A DNA stretch of 64,000 bases from Stercorarius parasiticus (Eukaryota > Chordata > Aves > Charadriiformes > Stercorariidae). The notes under the pieces were generated by a model. It searched no databases. It was not told the DNA's origin and was given only the letters and a program-made list of their open reading frames with translations. Shown in pieces: positions 46,844-60,496 of this stretch (position 1 is its first letter; each line of letters begins with the position of its first letter). The position numbers and the translations under genes were made by a program. The stretch lies in contig VWZL01000592.1 in assembly GCA_013396915.1 (NCBI GenBank), forward strand, positions 186,001 to 250,000. The letters run 5' to 3'.

Positions 46844-49800
46844 TGGACTAGACCTGAGGTGTGCCTGACACCTGCTTATTTGATTTTATATCTATATCTC
46901 CCTGCAGGTCTTGTCTCTCTAAATCTCCCGAGGTCTTTGTAAAAGTAACATAAAGAGCTTCCTAGCAGCCCCTGCTTCTTTTTGGTTAGCCGAGGAGAGA
47001 ACCTGGGCTTCTTCTCTGGCCTACTTGCGGCCCCCTTGTCCACAACTCAGCCTTGAAGGGCATATTTATATGTTTTCCAGAATCTATTCCAAATTGCATC
47101 CATTTTAGGAAGCCTTTTCTAGCTGAAATTCAATCTGAAACTTGATTTTTCTTACTTCAATATGAGTGAGGTATGCATCTTGCTTTTCACCATCTATTAT
47201 TAGCAGAGAACTCTTCCCTCCGCAGCTTTGCAGGAATATCTAGCTATAAAAGTTAATATGTTACAAATGCCCATCTGATCTAATATTGCAGGAAACATGC
47301 GTTGCTTTTAAGTATCTTTCACAGTGAGTAATCTACAAGCAGGCTCTATTTACAGATGAAATCAATGTCCTTGTACCTTTTCCATTTAGGCTAAAGAGCA
47401 GTAAAAAGGTTTCATTCATCATAATCTTCATTTCACCAGGAACAGAGGAACCAGAATTGTTTCTGTACTCTTTTGGAAACAGATGGAAGAAAAATCTTTG
47501 TCCTAAAGCGTGCTGAAGTACCAATGCATTGTAAATTCAGATACACATCAGGTGAATTATGGAACTCCAGGTGCAAAATGAACACACTGGCATTCATTTG
47601 TAATTCGTGTCTCTACAGATAGAAGTGAATGAATAATCCCTTAAGAGAGGAAAAAAGAAGGGCTAAAGCCGGGGTCTCGTGTTTATTTCCTCACTCTAAT
47701 GACAAAACCAGAAAAGGAGTAGAAATGTCACTGACAGTTCCATGTGATGGATTGGTCTATACGCCTGAACATTAGGAACAAGACACTCTCAATATCTAAA
47801 AGAAGACTGCCTAGCGTGTAAACATTAGATAGAATGGAAAGCGGCAGTTTCTATGGGCCCCCTACCAAGAGAATGCACAGGGGGTGTACATGCTTTATTG
47901 CTTGACACTCATGCATAAAGACAGCACAGCTTCTGCAATCTAAGTGAATCTCCTTAGGTTTAATGTTCCATTGAAATTTTGCTGAAATGTAAAACATATT
48001 TCAAAGGAACAAAACATTTTCTCAAGCAGAGACCATTTGACTGTCATGGTAGATTTTTCTCTTTTATGGAAGCTAATTCCTGGAATAGACATATATTGGA
48101 AAAGCCAAATTGCCAGGGTCACCGCTGGCACCACAAAAACGTTCAAAGTAGCATTCTAACATCAAAGTACGTATGTAATTGAATTGATCATTCAAAGCGT
48201 GCCAGCAATGCTGCAATAGCTGCACCCCTGCATCACCCTGAAACCCTCACAGACTGTGACGGAATCAGATTTCACCGATCCTTGTTTTGATTTATATTTC
48301 TAACTTGGACCATTTCATTTACAATATACATCCTGAATCAATTGTATTGGCACAACTAGGGAGTGTCAGAGGGCTGCATGGGGGTAAGAATAATTGGATG
48401 AAGGTGGTGGCAATCTCAGCTTCTTAAACCAGCCTTGCTGACAAAGGTAATTTTTCATGAAACTAAAGATGAAGTACATAAGAACAGAGAATCAGGCTCA
48501 TATTTGTTTAAAGAACTGGAGGAAGGTTTTTTTCTCAGTTGTTTTTTTTTTTTTTTTTAAGAAACAGCATTGACTAAAATTTCCCTCTTCATTAAATGGA
48601 TTTTTTGTTCATGCAATAGTTAGCCTTAGTGCACAATTAGTATCAGAAAAAGCAGTGCAGTTCTGAATAGAGTCTCTTTCGAAAAAAGAAGGTATTTTCA
48701 ATCTGACAAAACTCTTGCAGCATCCACTCCACTCACAGTGAAAAACACACATTTAAAAAACAATTTATTTTAAAAATTGAAATAAGAGACTTCAGACAAT
48801 TTTTCTGGAGAAACACCAAGGGATAAAATACAGGTCTGCAGGAGGAAAATACTGGACAAAATTAAGGGAAACACATAAAAATGAATCCCCATTAACAGCT
48901 ATCTGTAAGATACCTCTAGTTGTATCTCGTATTTTAAGAGCATAGCATAACTGTTTCAGCATCGAGTTTGAATCATCATCTAAACAACCGTGCTATGATA
49001 ATACTTTCAGTGCTTCTCATTCAGCACGTAGGACAAGCGCTTCATAAGAGGTTCATAAAAAGAGGACAATTGTGAATTTTGTAAGCCTTCTATGGCTTTT
49101 TTCACAATCTTTCAGCTTTATAGACAAGTACTTTGTTAATATTTCAGACCAACTGCAATGGGTATTTGTTGTTTTGAAGGTTTTTTTTTTTTTCACCTTT
49201 TTCAGTTCTTTTTAAATCTTCCTTTGTGACTTTTTAAAAGTTCAGCGATCTCTTGTAGCTGTTAAGTATCATCTGCCATCATCGGTCTGCTTCAACCACT
49301 CCCACTTCTTTAGGAGGAAACCTTCTTTTCAGGAGTCTCATTCCAGAATAATACTGGGTTAAGAAGTCCTGTGGGTGTCAGAGAGAAGTAGAAGCTGCAA
49401 GCTTGCTCTGTTGGTTTTTCACAGTACCAAAGCTGAATTTCAGCCTATTCACATTTAGGTACTAAGATAAAGACAGGTTCTCCCTCTGGAGGCTTTCAAA
49501 GACATCCACTGTTCTCCATTCACTATACAGGAATCTTTGTCATTTACCTTAGGAGAATTAGGCATAAAACTTAGTCCAAGTTTTGTGTTTATGCCACTCA
49601 AACTGGGTTCCAGACAAAACATATTTTTTTTTTTCTGTTGCAAGGAGAGGGAAATCTTCCTTCAAAACAAAAATTCTTCATGGAAACCAATTGAGAAGTT
49701 TTGCATTCTTTTCTGTTTGGGGTTTGTTTTTTCTCAATTTTTATTTCATGCAATTTTACTGCAGATATTATGAAATATATTGCATATCAATCTGAGTTTT

Positions 49801-52800
49801 CAGTAATAAGCAATACCTCAGTGTATTCTGCTAAACATTTTGCAAGAAACTGCTTTAAATAATTTAACACCTTATCTGTGCATTTGGTCTTGTATTTATT
49901 TGTTTACAACTTTACGTGACCTAATTTTTGCAAATAATTTTAAAATAAATTAATATTTTAGATTAAGAACATAAATCTACCTTTGAGTGTCATTACAATC
50001 AGGGTACAGGTAGACAGTAACCTTTGGGTTATGTGAAACTATTCATTTTTGAACAAACTCTTTCTGTTCATGGAAAAATTAAGTGTCTAGAATAGCAACA
50101 CAGGTGCGAATTTAGGCTTCTTTCCAGAGATGTCCTAGAAGCAATTCTGTGACCAGCCAGCTCTTAGGAAGACCACCGAGAGTGGTAGCAAACACATAAC
50201 CCTGGCTTTTAGATCATTTTGCTCAATACTATAGCGGTACAGATACTGGCAGGAGATTAATCCTTCTACTGATACATGGGAAAATGTGCTGAAGTAAATT
50301 CTGGCTACAGGCCTCCAAATGAACAAAGATGATATTCCTCCTGGTGATATGTGAATATTATGAGAATTAGTTAGAGATCGCTTTCCTACTATGTTTACAA
50401 CTGACTGTGCTACCGCAAGGAACACTGCCAGAGTAATACAAATAGGTCTGCCCACTGCTGGGATTAGTTTCAGTAAACTGTTTCGCTTGTGCATCCAACT
50501 ACGAATCATTTATGATATGCAAGTATAAAGAAACCGTCAAATTGGTCTAGGTAACGTGGGGCAGTGAAGACATTTGTTAAGAGCATTGTTCTTGTCATTG
50601 TGGTTACCTTACTGCAAAAGTGAGGATCAAACAAAAAGTTTTTGTTTGATCCCTAAAATTCACTTCTTATGCTTTGACAATGGAGATTGTAAAACACAAG
50701 AAGTGGCTGAAGAAATGTGGTTAAAGGGGAAATACCAATGGTTACCCTATGCCAATTGCACGTGAAAAAATGTAAGAGGGAGTGGGCAAGAGAACTGTAT
50801 TTTGCTATTAAAAGACTACCACAAAAAGAAACAAAGTCTGATATCCATGTTCCTATTAATTAATACCTTAGTCCTCAAAAATTCCTATTGTTCTTTATGA
50901 CATTACTTCCCATTATGGAACGAGTCAGGGTGGCAGAGTCTGTCTTAAAATTAATGTGGCCTTGTAATATGTAAATAAGTTAGAAACTGGTTTTATAGAC
51001 GTTTAAAAATGATTAGGGAAGGCAGAACTCAACTAAATGATGTATGTTTCATTTCTCCCATACTATTTTTTAACTAGTTTGATGTATTCAGCCTACAGCT
51101 GTAACATGACAATACCATGAAACACAGACTTCGTGTTCATTCTTACTGATATGGTGATGTACCCAGGGAACAGGAAAATGCTTGTTGAAGATTTGGTTAC
51201 CGGTTTCCTTCCATTTAAACTAATAAAAAGCAGACCATCAATATGTTTTCCATAATATTGACAAAAGTTGTCTCTGAATTGGGTTAATTTTGTCACAAAT
51301 ACTGAGTATCCACAGTAAAGATACCCTCATTCAAAGACTTTCCTGAGTATTTAAGTTATAAAGGGAGTAAGATTCGAGAGCTGAAATCCCTAATGCCAAA
51401 GCCTGGATGGACCATTCAAGCGTAATTTCCAAGAACAGACGTAACACACACTTTCAGCACTTTAGGTGTTTTATTTTCTGAATTCCCATAGGTTCTCTCC
51501 CTCTTTCTCTTTGAGACGAGGTTGGTGTGACCTGGCCCTCACTGTCACAGCTGTCTGAGCTCTGCCAGTAAGTGACAGACTGTTCACATAGTTAGTAAAA
51601 TGAGCTTCGCTTCTAAATGGTACTGTTTTCCTTTCTGAAAGTGTATCCAAGGTCAGTAGAAACACTTTGGAGGTTCACAGTTCATTAGGGAAATCAGCAG
51701 AAGGGTTGCTGCAGCTGGAGTTTATTTTAAATCATACTGGCATCTGTGAAGCAACAGCATCAAAAAATTATTGTTGTCAACAATGCTCGACGTTTGCTGT
51801 GGTCACCTTCCAGGGAATTGATCCAAATGAGCAGGCCAGCAACTCAAGAGTTTGATTTCAAAGCCATGCTCCCAGGGAAATGATATGTGGTGACAGAAAA
51901 TGTTGGACCGGGTTTTCAGCTGTTGTAAATCAGTATAGCATGTAAACTTTAAGACCTTAAGCTAGTTTGGCATCAGTAGAAATAAGCCAATTTGCGGCAG
52001 CAGAGACCTTGACCTACAGTCTTTTCTCTGTACAGTGCAATACCATATATTTTTGTTTAGTCTCACTTACTTTAGAGTTAATGTGAATAATATCTCAATA
52101 TTCTCTATTTGTTTTTGTTCTCTGCCCACACTATCATCTGCAAGTTTTACTTTTTATCCTTTTTCACCGTTTACATTTAACTGTCTCAATTGCCGTATTG
52201 AGGTCAGTATATGGTTTCTGGGTCATAGTCCTTGGGCAAAAGAACCATGTGGGATAAATATAAATACAAGAAAAACCCATATTCTCTTCTAAACTTCTAC
52301 AGCATGGAGGGAGGGAACCTCTCATTTACTACCCCACAGACCCCCCCCGTTCTACTCAGCTCAACTGAAAAGCTGTGCTCTCAAATTCCTCCCCCCAAAT
52401 TTTTTTTTTTTGAGGCAGCTGCTTTTCATTTCTTCTCACATTCGCTGGCACCTGGATTTATTTGTTTGTTGTAACACATGATTCCCTCCCTCAGAACAAC
52501 CGCTCTCTGCACAGAGATTAATTGATAAAAATGCATAATTCAGCTGCAGCCTGACTGCCAGGCTCTCGCAGGTTCCTCTTGCCTTGCCTAGGTTTCTTTT
52601 GCCATGTTAAAATGAGACTGCATGTCATAGCAAGAAACACAGCAGCACGACAGCATCACTGAAAAGAGGAAAAGGCACTTTATTTGACCTTCACCACATG
52701 CCACTCAGGACATATTCCTGGTTTCCTTGTGGGTCTTTGCTTCCTATTGATAGCCATTGCTAGGTAAGATTTCTCTGAGTCACCTAACTCGGAAATACTT

Positions 52801-53386
52801 TCCAGTTCCCTGGGTCTGTGCCCAGCTTCATGTCAGAATAAAACACGCAGGTGCACCAAGTCCTCTCTCCTACAGCTGCCCTAATCTCCAACAGGAGGGA
52901 ACTTGGATATGACAGAAACCACACCGTGCCCCAAACAGGTGCCAGTCTGGGTATTTAGGGAGACCAGAGTCCTAACGTGCACTAGGGTGCTCACCAAAGC
53001 AGACATTGCTGCAGAACTTCCGTGCCTTTCAGCAAGCTGATTGCTGCTGTGTGACAGGGATAAAAATGTGCACATAGAGGCTGAGTGGTATGAGATTTCT
53101 GTGCAAAAAGCAGTATAGTCCCCACAAAAGTTTTACGCCCGCTGGCTACACAAACTCAGCCCTTTCTCTTCAACCTGGATATGTTGAAATGTGCACTGAG
53201 TGAACTGGCCAACCTCCAGGCAACAGGCTGCTGGAAATATCTTAGGTTTTGGAATAAAGACCTGCACTGCAACTTGGGGAAAAATACAGAGCAGTCATTT
53301 CTTGTGAAGCAGAACTCCAGTGTCTACAAAAACTCAGTCTTCCTTTATGTGCCGGGGACGGATGGTAGCCCTAATTAAACACTTCA
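46844..53386. other. Long unique stretch
   Basis: About 6.5 kb without a recognised gene or repeat family. T tracts lie at about 48541-48558, 49181-49193, 49625-49634 and 52397-52411, with a C8 run at about 52341-52348. The longest ATG-initiated frame (50509 to 50135, minus, 124 codons) has no domain I recognise and no splice context that convinces. Confidence 0.42.
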
Positions 53387-53450
53387 TGACCCAGTGATTA
53401 GAACATTATGCTTAGCTGGGGACACCACATGTTCACTAACATTAGTAGAG
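53387..53450 (+). mobile_element. Possible MIR 5' fragment
   Basis: GACCCAGTGATTAGAACATT followed by a CTTAGCTGGGGACACC-like stretch resembles the MIR head ('CAGTGGTTAGAGCA...CTGGGAGCC'). It is short and weak. Confidence 0.4.
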
Positions 53451-55079
53451 TAACTCTAGCAGAAGAGATACATCTCTATAATATCTCAGTCCCTGGGATA
53501 AGCACATAGGTCTTTGCTCTGAAATATGCAGGAAATAGTTTTGTTCCTCCATCCCAAGAAAGCAAATATTGCCACTGACTGCTCAGCATCCACTGAAGAC
53601 AATCACCCTCAATGAAGTTCTAAGCAGTTGTCCTCCAGGAAACTTGCATCTAGCATATATTTGATCTGAACTAGAGATACTACCTGTGTCTAGAGCTTAT
53701 TACATAGACCCAAGCCCTCTCTCCTTCTTCCTTTTAAAAGCATGATCTTTTGATATGGTCTCTGTCAGTTGGCAGACAGTATAAAACAATGCTACAAATT
53801 TGGGTCACATCATACATGTTTCATGCATTTTTCTGTTTTCTTTCCCTTAACTTCCTTCTCATTTTTTTTGCCATGTTTAATCTCTTACATGCATTCCTCC
53901 TCTATCTGTTTTCTTCAGGCTGCTTGTGGGTGTCTACATGGAGGCCATTCAAAGTGTGCGCTCTGGAAAGGGAAGAAGCCCAATAATCTTCTGAACTGAC
54001 TCTACAAAGAAAAGTATCTCTTCATTTTCCATATACTCCATGCTGTTTCTTGACTAAAACTAAAGCTTAACCTGTCAGGCTTGTTTTAATCCTTAAAAAA
54101 TACAACTGCAGCAATGATCTTTGTAGAAGTAAACAGAGCTAAGCCTACTCTGAGGAAGTGAGGGGATTAGTTGAATATCTCTGAATGGCTAAACCACTTA
54201 TAATCATTATTTGTAGTATACCCATCATGTGCTCATTATCCTACTATGTGCCAGGAAAGACAGAGTCAAAATAAATATGGGCAAAACCTTATCCCTTAAT
54301 CAGCCTCTCTTTTTCACTGCATACATATGGTTGGTTTTATAGCAGAGTTCCTTCAAAATTGCATGGCATCTGGGGCATTTGCTTACCGAGGGTGGAAAAA
54401 ATTCACACAGCTGATGAAAATCACAGATACCAGGCTCATATACAGCTAGTTATAGTTTGCCCTGTTTCATGAGAATAACCTCCATGAATTATTTTGACCA
54501 ACACGATTTTAAGCTAGCACAGCTAAATCATTTCTGTTTTGAAAGTCTAGCAAATAATTCATCTGCTTCTCAGCAGGTATTCAGAATAGACATTTTCTTG
54601 ACATGCTAAGCAATATATTATCGTTAGTACTATCACTGTCCTCTTACTGAAAAGGAGGGATGAGCAGATTTTGGTGGCTGGACTGGAAAATCTGGCTTGC
54701 AAGTTTGGTAAAGTTCATTTTAATGTAAAAATAAATAACCGGATGATAACCTGCTCTCAGAGAAGCATGTTATTTATCAGGTAATTTGTTTTTAATACAC
54801 TTTCTTCAGTGGATTAACATTGACAGCCTTCTTGAAAGTTGTGTTTGTAATTAAAATTCGGTTATGAGTTTTCGTAACATGACTTTTCCCGTTCATTTCA
54901 TACACATTGATATTCTGGTATTAAAGCACATCAAGACAGAACATAGACAAACATGATTCCAGCAGTAAGTGAAATTCTTTCAAACAGAAATACATCACAA
55001 CCAAACTGTTAGTCCAACATCCTGTAGTTTTAAACAAAATAGACAGGATTTTTTGAGAAGTCATGGATCCAAAAAAGGT
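53451..55079. other. Unique sequence
   Basis: No gene or clear repeat. The overlapping frames at 53750-53999 come from a pyrimidine-rich patch. Confidence 0.45.
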
Positions 55080-55330
55080 ATTTGTCTTTTAGTGAGTCCA
55101 GGGCAAACCAGTTTGGGAAAAGACTTTTAGCAATCAGTAAAATACGGTTCTGGATAGCCTCCCTGTGGACGTTGTGGAGGAAAACAAACAACCTAAACTG
55201 AGTTTAATAATTTCATGCATGAGATTATATGACTTGGCTGACTGCAATATCAGCAGCTTAAATTTGGCAGTCCAGAAGGTCCTTCTCAGTTTTATGTTCC
55301 TTTTAAATTTCTAGGAAAAATATTTTACTC
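55080..55330 (+). mobile_element. Ancient CR1 fragment, polymerase end and 3' UTR
   Basis: GGTTCTGGATAGCCTCCCTG (about 55146) and GTTGTGGAGGAAAACAAAC (about 55170) correspond to the 'FWNSLPxEVV...AKN' block of an old amniote CR1. Diverged TTTAATAATTTCATGCATGAG and TATGACTTGGCTGACTGC follow as in that family. It is the same old subfamily as 39262-40575, in the opposite orientation. Confidence 0.8.
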
Positions 55331-56449
55331 TACTCCAAACCAGCAGAAATGGGGGGGGGGTGGTGTTCCTGATTATGGTGGAATTATTTTCAGCCTACAT
55401 GTGGGAGATCAAATATGCCAATTTTTACTAACGATGTCAGCCTCGTGAAAGCAGTGTTGAGCTTTGGAAGAAAAAGTTGGTGACTTTAAGTTAGCCCCTT
55501 GGAGACTTTTAGACCTGAAAAACAAATATTTACTTAGAAACTTGACATGTAAGAAACACAAGTAATCTATATAACAAGAAAAAGTACTCAGTTTACCAGT
55601 AGTGAAGAGTAGGGTGAAGTTTCCTTAGATTTCAGGAGTTGCAGAGCTGGTCTAAGATGTGTTTTCAGACAAATACATCTTTTATTTCCCTGGGGAAATC
55701 ATGCCATACAGCTGAATACATTGAGAAAGCAAGGAATTGCTCTGCTGAGCAGATACGGCACTCCCAGCAGTCAGGGAGTGAAAGAAGAAGCCTGGGGCAC
55801 TATGGATTTTCATAACCAGTAAATCTACATGGTCACTGAGCAGAAGTTTGAGAACATGATGTTTTCACTCGATTATCAAATAATGGAGATTAGGTAGTCA
55901 AGATTAGGTGGGATCTAAGTGCCTAGATCATCTTGTGAGTGTTAGTCTATAGTGTATGGACATAGAAAGCATAGTTATAAGCTTATATATAGGCATATAC
56001 TTATATTAAGCTTCTTATAACACAGTTAATATTCTAACAGTCTAAAAACTTGTGTATGAGAAGCTGCCATAAAGGTTTGACATCATTATTATAACCAACC
56101 TTTAAGCAGTTGATTTATCTGTTCATCCCTTTTTTCTTTGTGACACATTTATCGACGTACGGAACAGATATAATATACTAGCCTGCTATGCTATGAAGAA
56201 TATTTGAAGCTGTAGTTCTATACAGGTTTGCACACAGAGAGAAAGAAAGAAAGCAAAGAAAATATCATCCCAAAGTGAAACATGTTTGAAAACAGGTAAT
56301 GAGAATATTCACAGAACCTGAAGCAATTGAAGTGCTAGCGACAGCTTTACTTTTAATCACAAGGACGTTCTGGTGGTTTTCTACAAACCTCTGCTTTGAT
56401 ATTTTACTACCTCACTTCTTTACATCCTTGTTTATCATACCAGCATTTG
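55331..56449. other. Unique sequence
   Basis: Nothing recognised beyond a G9 run at about 55351-55360 and AT-rich low-complexity DNA around 55975-56005. Confidence 0.45.
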
Positions 56450-56570
56450 TCTGTCTGTAGACCGTGAGCTCTGCAGAGCAGAGCATCTCACTATGTGTTT
56501 GTTTAATAATGAGGATCCCGGTCTCAGATGAAACCTCTAGTCACTGCTGGAAGACAGCAATAATGATTTT
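56450..56570 (+). mobile_element. Amniote MIR-like SINE, 3' part
   Basis: GACCGTGAGCTCTGCAGAGC, then CATCTCACTATGTGTTTG, GAGGATCCCGGTCTCAG and a GACAGCAATAATGAT tail follow the order of the amniote SINE 3' half seen in reverse at 33038. Well preserved relative to the others. Confidence 0.7.
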
Positions 56571-57225
56571 GCCTTCACTTCAGAAACACATGTAGTAGCA
56601 ACAGTTCAACATTTTTTGCTTCTTTGCAGAAGGCAACGTACCACTGTGGGACACTTTCCTTTTTTTTCATGCTCTGTTCCCATACTTCCCCAGTGCAATG
56701 CAACACTTCTCTCGGGTTGTCTCAATAGGGTCTGTTTACTGGGACTGAGTTAATCTAGCTGAATCATTCCCCTCTACACCAATTAAAATTCATAGCCATG
56801 TCTGAGAACATAATTTTAGTCCAAGAAGAAAGTGGCTGGTTGATTACTTCCACACGACTTCTACATGTAGATTTCTCTACATGAAAGATCACCCTTCCCA
56901 AGCATATTAACCACATTTTTAATGGGCTTTTGATCTTTATAATAATATGTAAGCTTTAACATAACAGAAAACAATACTGAAATAGCTGTATTTGTTTCCT
57001 CCTGCACTTCAGCCCTCAGCTATTCTACTCAAAGGGATCAGAAATCACAGCTGACTATTTGAGATGCAGAGGGCCATGACACATGTCTTTCAAATGGTAG
57101 ACAAGAGGGTTGGGAGATGGTTTCCCATGTCAAAAATACTTTCTCTAATAGTATAATTTGGATTTAAAGGGATCTTTTAATGAACCATCCAGTTACCTTT
57201 CTGCATTATATCAGTTATTAAACTT
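56571..57225. other. Unique sequence
   Basis: No gene or repeat recognised between two SINE remnants. Confidence 0.45.
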
Positions 57226-57400
57226 GATAGTTAAATTGCCAGACTAGGAGCCAGAAGACATGTATTGAGTACTGGGTTTGCCTCAGACTTTCACTATGAT
57301 ACTGAGGATCACTCCATGTGTCAAGTTCCCTAACTCTGGAACAAGGCCTGTGAGACTGTATTTTTTTTTCTTTGTACTTAGGAGATAATGAGCATATATA
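57226..57400 (+). mobile_element. MIR-like SINE with T-tract
   Basis: ATAGTTAAATTGCCAGACTA, GGAGCCAGAAGACATG, GTGTCAAGTTCCCTAACTC and, after a T9 tract at 57361-57369, TTAGGAGATAATGA follow the MIR order ('GTGGTTA...GAGCCAGGAGACCTG...GGGCAAGTCACTTAACCTC...GGGATAATGA'). Confidence 0.62.
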
Positions 57401-59814
57401 GGGGGTGCAGGAACAGAGTAATTCCTGTCATAGTACCTCTCTGAACTAATTTAAGTACTACTGCAATACCAAGAGTAACAAAACAGTCTGATTAAAACTG
57501 GGAACAGAACTTTTGAGCCCATAAAACATAATAGTTAAAATCAGTTGTAAAGGTCAAGAGTTAAGATGATTTATGTAACAATCTATTATAATTGACAAAA
57601 CTGTTAATAGAACATGAAAGTGTTTAATATTAAGTTGTGTCTGATGCTTTGATTATCTCAGGACTGGCCTATAGTCTTAGATCCCAAAGTATTAGCTTTG
57701 TACATCTGTATGCTTACCTGTTTTGCTTTCTGAATAACAATGGAAAAACATTTGCATAAATTCAGTAAATTTTGATTCAAAACCTACTGCGTAACGTGTT
57801 CAGCAACATTCCCATGCCTGTGGACAGCAGCAGGGGACCAGAGGTAACTGTACAGAATTTCTCATCACCAGACAAGGAATCAAAACATTATACTAATATA
57901 TATATATTGTTTTATTATTATTATTTGATGCTTATACTTCTAACAACTTCATTTGTATGCTGAGAATCACAGAAAAGAAGCCATCTGTTTTTCTGTCAGC
58001 AATTCAAATTTAAATATTCCTTTAAAGGGATGTGAATGGTGAGATAGAAGTGATCCAGCAGACAGGGGTCAAGACACTTTCTAAGTGAAAACTGGAATCA
58101 TGACCCCAGTTGAGAAAACCTGCACACAAAATTCAGGACTTGAAAAACTTAAACAGAGATTTAAAAAACTCTGAGTCACCGTTCTTTTTGACTTCTCTCT
58201 TGGTTTTGGTTTTGTTTTTTTTTTTTTTCTCTGATACGGTTTTATCGTATCACACAGAATCACACAGATTATATCAGGTACACATCAATTCAGACACAGC
58301 TGTATCAGCAGCCCCCAAGGAAGTTTCCTATGTTCTTGAGACATGTGTTCTGCGCCTATAAAATATCCTACCAACCCTCTTACTCAGACAGTGAGAAAAT
58401 GTATTGAATAAATACCTATGTTCCCCATATTTGCTCAAAGAGCCAAACTGATTTATCATTGCCTTGACTTCGATGTAATAATTTACTCCATCTCAATCTG
58501 AGTGTGAAATGGTATCACTCTGATTTTGAGTGATTTTGGTGTTAGATTAGTTTTGCATGCATGATGGCACATGTTCTCACTGAACATATTTAATTCTTTT
58601 GATTTCTCGCCTACAAATCCAAACACAATGCGTCTTATTAAAACCAAGATCCCATAAGAACAGTCAAACTTCAGTCTCAAGATTACTGAACCTTTAAACC
58701 AGTGTTATGCAGCAAAGAGAACCATATTGCTTCTGCCATCCATGTTGAAGTAATACTTTCCTGCATTTTCTTAAAATTTACACCAAACAATCTCAACATC
58801 CAGATTTCAGAGCAGTCTTCAGAATACAAAAAATGCAAAGGCATAGGACTCTCCAGAGGCATGCAATGAACACATTATAAATAAAACAGTTAAATGTAAA
58901 AGGTAGATCAATATTGTAATTATCATTTATTATCATTTATTATTTATAAAATAATATAAGCATACTGAGCTGAATTCAGTCCCTCACAACTCCATTGATT
59001 CCAGGGATAAGTTTGGTGCAACAAATTTGTATAATTTATACATAAATTATCAGCCTTATTTCTTTGTTCTCCTTCATTTCATAGATCCAAAACTTTGTTT
59101 AATCTTGTGTCTCTTCCTCTGCTCTAGCATTTTAATTTTGATTTTACCTCTCCAGATAAAGTCCTTGTTCATCTTTTCATGTTTAGCTCTCTTTCCTCAC
59201 TGTATCTGCTTTTTCTGGCCTCTTCACCTTTCATTTCATCCTTTTTCATCCCCCTGTGTCTTAGAATATCTTTCAGATATAAAGTTTTTCTTCCTTGATA
59301 GTTTCCAAGCTTTTTTTGCATCTCTATCAGCCTTTTCGTGCTCTTTATTTCAAGGCTGTGAACAACTGATCATCCATTCCATCTCTCCAAGTCTCTTGAT
59401 GCTTTGTCCAAGATTCTTTAATTATATTCTTTAACTACTGACAGTTTTGCTGCCCTTACCTTTCAGTTCAGTGTGCAGGCCCACTATTTCCTTATGAGAG
59501 TTATGTCTGCATATTTCCTGCCTGTGCTGCCTACTTCTACCCATAGTCTCTAAAAAAGTGCATTCATCCAGTTGCTAGGTAATAGACCTGACAATAATCC
59601 AAAGCTACTGTGTACAGTCATTTGGTGCAGGTGTGGCTATCCTGACTTCTCCTGAATGCATCAAGGTTCTCACAGATGCACAGATTGTTTTAAGCACTGT
59701 AGTTCTAACTGAATGCAACAAATCAACACATTCAAACGGTGTATTAAACATTAATCATATCTAAAGTCATCTACTTTTTTAAAAAAATTGAAAACTGATG
59801 GCAAGCCTAAGAAA
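57401..59814. other. Unique sequence, pyrimidine-rich in part
   Basis: No gene supported. The 135-codon frame at 59027-59434 starts at TTG and reads as hydrophobic residues because the DNA is C/T-rich. A T-tract lies at about 58214-58229, followed by a small hairpin (58232-58252). A degenerate TTATCATTTATTAT repeat is at about 58917-58945. Confidence 0.45.
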
Positions 59815-60151
59815 AGACTATCCATGGTGGCAAAGAACAGGCTAAGGGGGACCAGGAACATTAATAGCAACACAGGGGTTTTTGCAGCATAGTTACAAAA
59901 ATGATGGACCCAAACTCTCAGTAGAGTCAGATGACATGCCACAGACACAAGTTCCTGCATCAGGAAAAAATTCTCCAGACAAGGAGTACAGCACAGATTG
60001 GACGTGGAATCTCTATCCTTGGAAGTTTTCAGGGCTTGGCTAGAGAAAGCTATGGCTGATGTTATCTAGCATTGGCAGTGGTCCTACTTTAAGATGGATC
60101 TTGGACATGACCTCCAGAAATCCCTTCCAATGACCATTTCTATGATTCTAT
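59815..60151 (+). mobile_element. CR1 fragment, ORF2 end and 3' UTR
   Basis: GTGGAATCTCTATCCTTGG (60004) is the conserved 'VESLSLE' end of the polymerase. GGACATGACCTCCAGAAATC and CCTTCCAATG, then TTCTATGATTCTATG at about 60137-60151, give the 3' UTR and octamer tail. It is moderately diverged, with frames broken upstream toward 59815. Confidence 0.85.
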
Positions 60152-60496
60152 GCATTTATGATGGGTATGATTCTTTGGGTAAGGAACTGATTTCTCATGT
60201 GGAGATAGTAACTGTCCAAGTAATTTTGATCCTTCTGACTAAAGTTTACCTTATATACCTCAATGATGATTTACAAGAAAAAAAAATCAGGGGAAAGGGG
60301 TCCTTATAAAGTAGAGAGTCCTTATCTCAAAGACTCTACAGCATAACGAGAAATTTAATAAACAGATAGAAGGGCTTCTGCACAGTAAATAGAAAGAACA
60401 CCAGGTTTTTTCCGGTGGCCTTGAGAAAGGTTTATTTTTGTATTTCTTTTCTTGAACTTGTCCATAGAAAAATTAGACTTCTGTCTGAAGAAAAGA
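60152..60496. other. Spacer between two opposed CR1 tails
   Basis: About 345 bp without a recognised feature. The flanking CR1 elements end facing each other. Confidence 0.5.

Noticed and set aside
50135..50509. 124-codon ATG-initiated frame on minus
   Set aside because: No family resemblance and no convincing transcript context. A protein search and RNA-seq would be needed to revive it.
54610..54720. Possible MIR core on minus
   Set aside because: Only scattered similarity (CTGAAAAGGAGGG), not enough ordered matches to call.
59027..59434. 135-codon hydrophobic open frame
   Set aside because: Starts at TTG, and hydrophobicity follows from C/T-rich DNA. No signal, domain or splice context supports a gene.
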